From Macrotrachela quadricornifera (Eukaryota > Rotifera > Eurotatoria > Philodinida > Philodinidae), in assembly GCA_022393335.1 (NCBI GenBank), contig JAJEKB010020311.1:180597-244596 (forward strand): a DNA stretch of 64,000 bases, in the 5' to 3' direction. Position 1 is the stretch's first letter. The number at the start of each line of letters is the position of its first letter. Both the position numbers and the translations under genes were made by a program. Below, in pieces: positions 57,121 through 64,000 of this stretch. The notes beneath the pieces are model-generated. The model did no database searches and had not been told where the DNA came from. It was given only the letters and a program-made list of their open reading frames with translations.

Positions 57121-59647
57121 TTCTAGTGTTTGTTTTCATATATGCTTTAACGTTAGAAGATAGTTATATAAAATAGTGTTTGCATTCTTTCTCTGGTCAC
57201 ATGGCATTATTTTAATAGTTTTTCTGCAATGAAATGAAGTTATACAAGTACTTCTGAAGAGATTTGCTTGTAAAATGTGCGTAGTAGAGGCAGCTGTTCG
57301 ATAGAAAGCTGTATTCTCCCTATTCTAAGACAGACACACTATTAAGAATTTATTATTCAGCGATGAATGTAAGCTTTGATGCACTTTCGAACAGTAATTA
57401 ATTACATTAGTGTAACATTTTAGTAGATTGAAAAGATTTGGTGTATTGAAAATGTAAATATCTTATATTGAATGAAAAATAGAAACTTCTATATTTTTCA
57501 CGAAATTTTTCCAAAATAGCTTTTTAAAGATGTAACTGGCTTCAGTACTCGCATGGTGTAGTTCCAGAATAAATGAATGATCATTCTTTTTCTTGATCCC
57601 GTGAATATGTCTTCTTTTTTCTTCCATATGATATACCTCCGATTCTTTTTTATCTTGTCTTTTTCTGCGTGAGTAATTACTTTATCCATGATTATTACAC
57701 ATAAGGAAATCAACTAGAAGATCGTCATTAGTGCGTCATCTAAAAACTGCTCTAAACAGTTGTGTTCGACGTTCATCACATCGAATTAAACTATAAAGCT
57801 CGCGTTTAAGTGTATTATTGCCCTTTTAAGTTTGTGCTTACTTCACACATCGGTTGTACTTTTTTTCTATTTGTTCTTATCATCATTTTCTTTCATATTC
57901 TTTTCTCTTTCTTTGATGGACGTGTATATACGCAAATGTTTTGTATGAAAACGATGCGATTTATGATATGAGGAAATATAATAAAGTGTAATTCTATCAG
58001 CGTTAGGGTCTTTTCTCCCAGAAATCGTCGCAATAGTTAGTCTTTGTCAATCGTTATATATGAGTGTAAGAAATTCGCTCCTCAGCCGTTTGATATACCC
58101 AAAAAGAGATGTGACTGCAGATTTGCACGGCGCACCTTTTGGTAATAAAAGTATCAAAAATGGGTTCGACTATATAGAAAAAATTTCCAAATACTAAACT
58201 ATCTATTTATTCTGGACCACCCGATATATGTATGCCTAGGGGCGCAAAAATTTTTGCATACTCATCCTGATTAGTAAAAACTTGGTTGTCATCAGTCTAG
58301 CTGGGTGAAATTGAAGAATTCACCAAAAGGTTTAGTGGATAATTGTCAGCTTTATTTCACACCTTCATTTGGCACCCTTCAAGATATAATGCAGAGGGGT
58401 TAAATAGTTTTTAGAAGATGGTTATAGATGTCAGGAAATCGCAGTACATGGTTAAAATACAATAAGGTTTTATATGTATGAAGTTCGAAGACAATAAGAA
58501 ATGATACAGGTGGAAAACCAATGCTAGGCAATGTCTTATTCCTTCTTGCCCCAAAAAATTTATCAAGGAATTCCGACTTCAGCTACAAAGGATTGTTATT
58601 TTCTGGCCTGCGCGAAAAATCATAATAAATAAAACAAGTGGGTACGTGCACATATATGTTTGTCACTGGATTAAAGGTCTTTGATTATAGAAGGTATACT
58701 ATTTTAAAAAAATATTCATTCGTCGCATAGTTTTTTCCCGGAGTTTTCCAGAGTCAAAACATTTGAATATCATGTCGGATCCTGGAAAAGTGTCACTTGG
58801 TCTTTGTCGATCAACAGAGCCGATAAATATTTTCGAGACCACTAGCTATTGGGCAGTTGATTGCAAGGACCAACCGAGAGTGACGTACCGAAGGGAGATC
58901 AACGACCGGTGAGGATCTATTTTGGTAGGTTCAGATTAAGTGTCTTTTCTCAAAATATCTCGAAGGTTTTGATGAATTTATTCATCGAGTGATTGGTCAC
59001 GGTACCACAGATTGAGAACTATCAAACTATATGACTTGTAAACACTTTGGTGAGCGCGCTGCTACTCTTCTTGCATTGTACGGTGATTGTTGAGTCGATT
59101 GAAGTCATCTAACAAACATGTCTATTGTTTATAATTTTTAAAGTATTTCTGTAGGATATTTCAAGCAAGAAAATAGTCTGCTATATTATGTTAGGCCTAA
59201 ATAATATGTAAAATCGAGTAGTCTTGAGTGGCGGATCGTACGGATGCCGACGACCGACTACGAGCTGCTTAAAACGTGTTATATTAGACAATACGAATAT
59301 CAAATAGTAAGATTCTTTTCTTACACAATGAATATTCGTCAACAGGAATATTAGAGTTTTATGAGCATGCATATTTAGACAAATAGAGTTGCCAAAAACG
59401 AAGTTTCAACAGAATCAATAGATGATGATTAGATAAATTTTGGTTGAGGGTCAAGGGAGTCGTAGCAACGAGCGTAACTTGCTGGTAAGTTCACAATTTA
59501 TGTATATAAGAAAACTAAATATTTACATTCGAATCCAGGTAAAATCAGTATTTACCATAAAATATTATTAAACGTGATTAAAAGAAAATAACCGATTACA
59601 ATCGATTACCAGTCAATAAACGATGAAAATCAATTAATAGATAATAA
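57121..59647. other. Spacer between the two paralogues, non-coding
   Basis: No gene recognised. The minus-strand frames at 57498-57713 and 59181-59372 have no signature. No clear homology to the region upstream of paralogue A, so the duplicated block seems limited to the gene body. Confidence 0.35.
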
Positions 59648-59800
59648 TAAATTAAAATCGATTATTTTGTGATAAAAAGTCGATTAAAGTGGCACGATTT
59701 TAATCCGATTTTCATCATATTTTTAATTAGCAAGAAATCGATTAAAATTGGACCGTTTTAAACGATTTTTTATCACAAAAAAAATCAATTAAAATCAAAT
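59648..59800. repeat. Imperfect palindrome of AATCGATTAAAA words upstream of paralogue B
   Basis: ATTTTGTGATAAAAAGTCGA at the left is the inverse of TCGTTTTTTATCACAAAA-like sequence at the right (ACGATTTTTTATCACAAAAA), with AATCGATTAAAA words on both arms. Ends about 70 bp before the paralogue B frame opens. Probably a degraded MITE. Confidence 0.5.
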
Positions 59801-59870
59801 TTTTCATGTTGTTTTATTTTTACATGAGAATTTCTTAATTCTTGCCTGTCATTAAGATAATGTCGAGCGA

Positions 59871-61142
59871 GTGCAAGTTCGACATTTTATTCCAAAATTA
59901 AAAAAATACCTTATAACATTTAACATGTTCCCATCTGTACCACCTACAACAGATCAATGTGAACTTCGAAATCAAAAAATATCAACAAGATTATTTATTA
60001 TTTCATTAATTATCATATTAACAGTTATTCTATTGTACTTTTCATTAATACCTGTTATAAAGATTGTCAATGTTAAAACACCAACTCTTACACAATATTC
60101 ACAATTATATTCTAAATATTCACAAACTCTAACATGTCCATGTACAAAAATATCCATCAATTATGACAAGTTACTTCATGTTCAATATTCATTACATCAA
60201 GTTTGCAATAGTAGTTTTGTAACTGACGAATGGATTAGTTATCTTGCCACATCTGATGTGAGTTATCATAGGTTCACAAACGACTTTCGATGGACAAGTG
60301 CACATATATTTCAATCTCTTGAAGCATTTTGTACACTAATTAATGAAACAATTTCTGATAATTTGATTCGATTTTATTCAAGTCAATATGTGGGTGCATC
60401 TGTTGTATCATTAGAGATACTTAAGTCACAAACTGAATCATTAATTTTTCAGTTCATTTCGTCGACTACAAATACATTTTTGTTGTCTCTTCAGATGATA
60501 CGAAGTACAACTCAAAGCAACGCTTTACTTTCTGCCCTATTGACAAATGCGAACCTCTACGGATCATTTGAATATTCATTTGTATTGATAGAGTCGAACA
60601 CCTATTCTGATTGTAGTTGTGCATCTTCAACAACATGTAGTTCTCAGTCGTTTATGTATGATTTCGCCAATTTATCAGTGTCATTCTTTGTGCCCGGTAT
60701 TTATGTAGGATGCTATGTCATTGAATCATTACTTCACTCAACTCTAGAATGTTTCTATAACCAAAAATGTATAAATGAAGTACAATTTTATATTCCTCCA
60801 TTGTCACCATTGAATATAACACCTCTTGATTCATCGTTGTCAAGTCAATATTTTGAAAATTCAACAATACAAGATCTTCTCAATCAGTTAATGGTAGAAA
60901 AATGGAATTTATCTTATATGTATGAAAGTTATTATAGTGAATGTCAACCGACCCAATGTACTTATACATATGAAACAACAAATGATGTTATTTATATTGT
61001 ATCAACATTAATTGGTCTAGTTGGTGGTTTGATAACTGTTCTGAAGCTTGTTATACCACGATTGGTCAAACTTGTAAGAAGGATGATCAGTTCACTAAGG
61101 GTAGAAAATAGTAAGTTAAAATTGAAAGTGTATGCGGAATAA
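59871..61142 (+). CDS. Bdelloid two-TM membrane protein, paralogue B
   Basis: A 423-residue frame with the same architecture as paralogue A: NMFPSVPPTTDQ, TM1 (RLFIISLIIILTVILLYFSL), Cys-rich ectodomain, TM2 and basic tail. An in-frame ATG at 59925 (MFPSVPP) could serve as start, or an upstream exon may exist. Long stretches are almost identical to A at the DNA level (59940-60240, 60660-60770, 60880-61080), while 240-290 and two other ectodomain segments differ strongly. A donor-like GTAAGT at 61111 (phase 1) may splice to a later exon; a phase-compatible acceptor is at 63388. Function unknown; tandem duplicate of A. Confidence 0.75.
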   Translation: MQVRHFIPKLKKYLITFNMFPSVPPTTDQCELRNQKISTRLFIISLIIILTVILLYFSLIPVIKIVNVKTPTLTQYSQLYSKYSQTLTCPCTKISINYDKLLHVQYSLHQVCNSSFVTDEWISYLATSDVSYHRFTNDFRWTSAHIFQSLEAFCTLINETISDNLIRFYSSQYVGASVVSLEILKSQTESLIFQFISSTTNTFLLSLQMIRSTTQSNALLSALLTNANLYGSFEYSFVLIESNTYSDCSCASSTTCSSQSFMYDFANLSVSFFVPGIYVGCYVIESLLHSTLECFYNQKCINEVQFYIPPLSPLNITPLDSSLSSQYFENSTIQDLLNQLMVEKWNLSYMYESYYSECQPTQCTYTYETTNDVIYIVSTLIGLVGGLITVLKLVIPRLVKLVRRMISSLRVENSKLKLKVYAE

Positions 61143-63388
61143 ATTGTTTGAATAAGAAACCTTCGAACCCAGTATCGTGCTTTCTGATCGGAAATAGCTA
61201 ACTAAATTTTTCCTTTAGTCAATCATTGAGCTGTAGAGAAGTATTCTGATTTTGTTCTCTATAGATTGTTTTGATTCGTACAGCTGAGTTTTTGAAAACG
61301 GATTATTTCGAAGCTTCATTTAAAACTGTTGGTTTGATCTTAATACGTACATATAATGTTATCTATAAATTATCATGCATAGATGCGGAGAATAGTACTT
61401 TATATTTTGATGTTATATTAGTTCGTATAAGGACGTGCTATCAATAAACTAAAGATTGAAATGATATTTTTTTACGTAGTGTATTTTTTAAATTGTCGTC
61501 TCTCTAACAAATAAAATCTAAAATAATGTGTTTTTTTATTGTCGAGAAATAATTCTATTGGCTTTCTTCAATTTTTTATATGTCGTATAGTGCTATTTAT
61601 GTAAAGTTGAACGTAGACGAAATATAATGTTGTATTTCGAGAAAAAAAGAAAACATTAAGATTGATTCTTCATCACCGTTTTGTAAAGGTTAAAGTATAT
61701 TACTATAGATTGAAGACAGTTCTCATATTAGTTCTTGTGATTTTCTTGAGAATTCTTTAAAAATTATTCTGAATCACGTACAGTATGGTAGTTTTTGTGT
61801 ACTCAAAAAGTGAGTACACTCTAGAATCGGTCAGTGTGTCCGTGCATCCATCCGGCCGGCCGTTTACGCGATAACTCTTCACAATTACATTTGATTGAGC
61901 TGAAATCTTTTCACAGAATTGTCCCATCAATATTTTAGTCGAGTTCAAAGATGAGAAGGATCCGTCAAGAAATGTCTGAGTTATTGAAAACATTGTTATT
62001 ATTGGCCAGACCATCTCTGAGGGGAAAGGTACAGGAGTTTTTTCAAAAAAAAATTCTTCTCAAAATTGTTTACAAAATATATAAATCCACTCGGTTTTGA
62101 ACGCTGATTCCGAATCTGATATTAGTTTTAAACTAAAATCGTAGTTTCATAACAAAACATCGCCTGAAAAAGGTCTCAAAACACAAAAACTGCATCCAGA
62201 AACTAAATTGCCAATATATATCTCAGATGACCAGTAGTTTTGGGTTCTCCCAAATGCCTGGTTTTGTAGTTAGTCAAAAGTACTATCGAAGAGTGAAAAT
62301 CCGAACTCAATAGCTATTAATATTGGTGATTTATTAGGAAAATACTGATGCCTGTATCTATCATATCTCTTATAGAGTGATGAGGTTGCTTACGACCGTA
62401 ATCCCGCTAGATGCAAACACAAATCTCTTCTGATTGCCCAGTTTTTTAAACTGAGCACGAATCTGAACTCAAATTCTATAATTTCTAAAGATATTGTATC
62501 ACTTTGGGAGTAAATCAATAGTCACTAGATAGGGTCGCTCATACTGTGATCTATGTGAATTTGGCTCCTAAGTTTTTTATCTTTGCAAATTAGTGGCAAG
62601 AAGTGTGTCTTGACAGGATCTATGTTTTGTAGAAAAATAAGTCTAGGATCTCGTGCACCACGCGAGAAAAGTCCAAAATATCATCTCTTGGAGTGTAGTA
62701 TTTCTTCAAATTTATGCAGGTTTTAACTTAAAGCACTTCTTTTATCTCATATGTCACTCACTTGAGTAGAATAAATTTGTAGACTAATAATAATATTTTC
62801 TTATTTTGTAAAGTTGTCCTTTTCTTAGCTAATTAAGCGCAAACGTTTAAAAGATTTTTAGTAAATGTATTTTAGGACAATGAAAATGTAAAAGGTCGAT
62901 CTTATTTTCTTACAATCACACAAACTTTGAAGAAATCTCTGCAAAGATATATCTTGAGAAGTAATCAACTTTTTCTCCGTCTGTATCGTCTGTAAACTGA
63001 AATGATATACTCTAGTAACGAGAATTCATCTGTGTCTATCTAAATACAGTTATCCATCAACAATCTTTTCGATGTATCAACTTACTGAGCAATTGTAGCA
63101 ATCATATGTCATTAGCAAAACGATTATTTTCATCTTACAAACTACTTTTGTTTTCCTGTTTCGATCTATGAAGCGGTTTCAGAGTTTCTCTCGTTAAAAT
63201 AATTAAGAGTTTGACTCTAATAAGTCAATTATGTATTCGATTAAATACTCTTCTTGATAGAATAACTAGAGCAATATCAAAATGATCATTTCTTTAGTTT
63301 AATTGATAAAATTATTTTCAAAGTAACCATCTCATTTGATATTTATAAATGTTATAATCTAATTGACTTTACTATAATTTTCTTTCAG
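61143..63388. other. Non-coding stretch
   Basis: Around 61830-61880 a GC-rich block (CATCCATCCGGCCGGCCGTT) stands out and resembles the CCGTCCGGCCG tracts seen near ends of some invertebrate transposons. No ORF with a domain. Confidence 0.35.
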
Positions 63389-63558
63389 CAAAAGCAACTA
63401 AACAAAATAATTTGAGACACATAAGAATAAGTCACTTTGATTCAAACGGAAGTCGTAACTATAGAAAATCTTCAGAGCTATTACTCCATAAATTCAACTT
63501 AACAAGATATTTTTTGTTTGAAAAATTTGAATATATCCTTGTAGGAAGAGAACGATGA
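63389..63558 (+). CDS. Possible C-terminal exon of paralogue B (weak)
   Basis: After TTTCTTTCAG the frame (phase 1) reads TKATKQNNLRHIRISHFD and stays open to TGA at 63556-63558. It is phase-compatible with the donor at 61111, and a basic tail is expected after TM2. The sequence is too unremarkable to be sure; the intron would be 2.3 kb, long for this genome. Confidence 0.2.
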
Positions 63559-64000
63559 ATATAGAAATATTAAATATATAATCCAGAGCTGCTAACAGGA
63601 CAGATATTCTTTGTCTAACTTAGTATTACCTGGATTGTCTGTAGACCAGATTAAATATTGATGAGTGACTTGCGGATCAAAACAGTTTGACAAATATTTC
63701 TGACTTTTTATATTTATTAAATTCTACGACGTTTCAATATAAAGTTCTCGCAAAACTACCAGCTACTTTCTTTAACTTAACTAAAAATCTGAAAATAGAC
63801 TACACTGAAACTTCTCTTATGTGAACACTCAAGGAAATATTAAAAAGTGTTCACAATATAGAGGTCTATGCTTACAATTATCTCTTTAGCTTTGTTTTAC
63901 AAAAAAAATTTTCAATTTTGCTTTACTTGACACTTCACTCTCAAGATAGAGATCGGTTAGCTGAGATTCGAGTTGATTAATGATTGAATGCAATTGAGGA
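63559..64000. other. Non-coding stretch at the window end
   Basis: Nothing recognised. Confidence 0.3.

Noticed and set aside
61830..61880. GGCCGGCC-containing block as a recombination or origin site
   Set aside because: Only one copy and no inverted partner; likely an old transposon end.

Overview
The window is eukaryotic, AT-rich, spliceosomal DNA, most probably from a bdelloid rotifer (Adineta/Rotaria-like). Evidence: short GT-AG introns; several protein families that I recognise as abundant in bdelloid genomes (an ADP-ribosyltransferase-associated N-terminal region, a two-TM protein beginning near FPSVPPTTD, repeated YCR..C/GYIY extracellular domains); candidate horizontally acquired metabolic genes of plant/fungal type; and a very high load of small DNA transposons. 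Species is inference; I could run no search.

Layout. 0-2 kb: a fold-back element and a CCAAT-rich tandem repeat. 2.3-8.1 kb: a broken CmcJ/NvfI-like fragment, an apparently intact SABATH-type methyltransferase (minus), an ART-associated gene fragment cut by a palindrome-rich element, and a dienelactone hydrolase pseudogene. 8.7-10.8 kb: a complete piggyBac element (TTAA target, TIRs) whose transposase has two nonsense codons. 10.9-12.6 kb: a ~163-bp satellite holding an assembly gap and a TA-flanked MITE. 12.9-14.9 kb: a secreted-protein gene (minus) split by a 929-bp element whose TIRs are tandem ~16-bp repeats and which made an 11-bp target duplication. 15.9-18.0 kb: a 2.1-kb fold-back element. 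20.2-21.5 kb: a decayed mariner. 21.8-22.9 kb: a four-exon secreted protein that looks like a copper LPMO (AA14-like), with His as the predicted mature N-terminus. 25.7-26.7 kb: an NmrA-like gene (minus) with one stop in its nucleotide-binding loop. 28-34.5 kb: a nursery of palindromic elements. 34.6-47.3 kb: the main gene of the window, a nine-exon model (1198 aa) joining a mono-ADP-ribosyltransferase, one transmembrane segment and six tandem extracellular-type domains, each on a phase 1-1 exon; an intact mariner sits in one of its introns. 48.2-49.1 kb: a hAT relic. 50.4-52.8 kb: a Helitron-like element. 55.8-61.1 kb: two tandem paralogues of a two-TM membrane protein. The rest is mostly non-coding.

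How it fits together: this is an accessory, transposon-rich region. Host genes are membrane/secreted proteins or enzymes of probable foreign origin, and several are broken by a single nonsense change or by an insertion. The strongest candidates for something undescribed are the ART-TM-repeat receptor-like gene, the transposon with tandem-repeat TIRs, and the LPMO-like enzyme.
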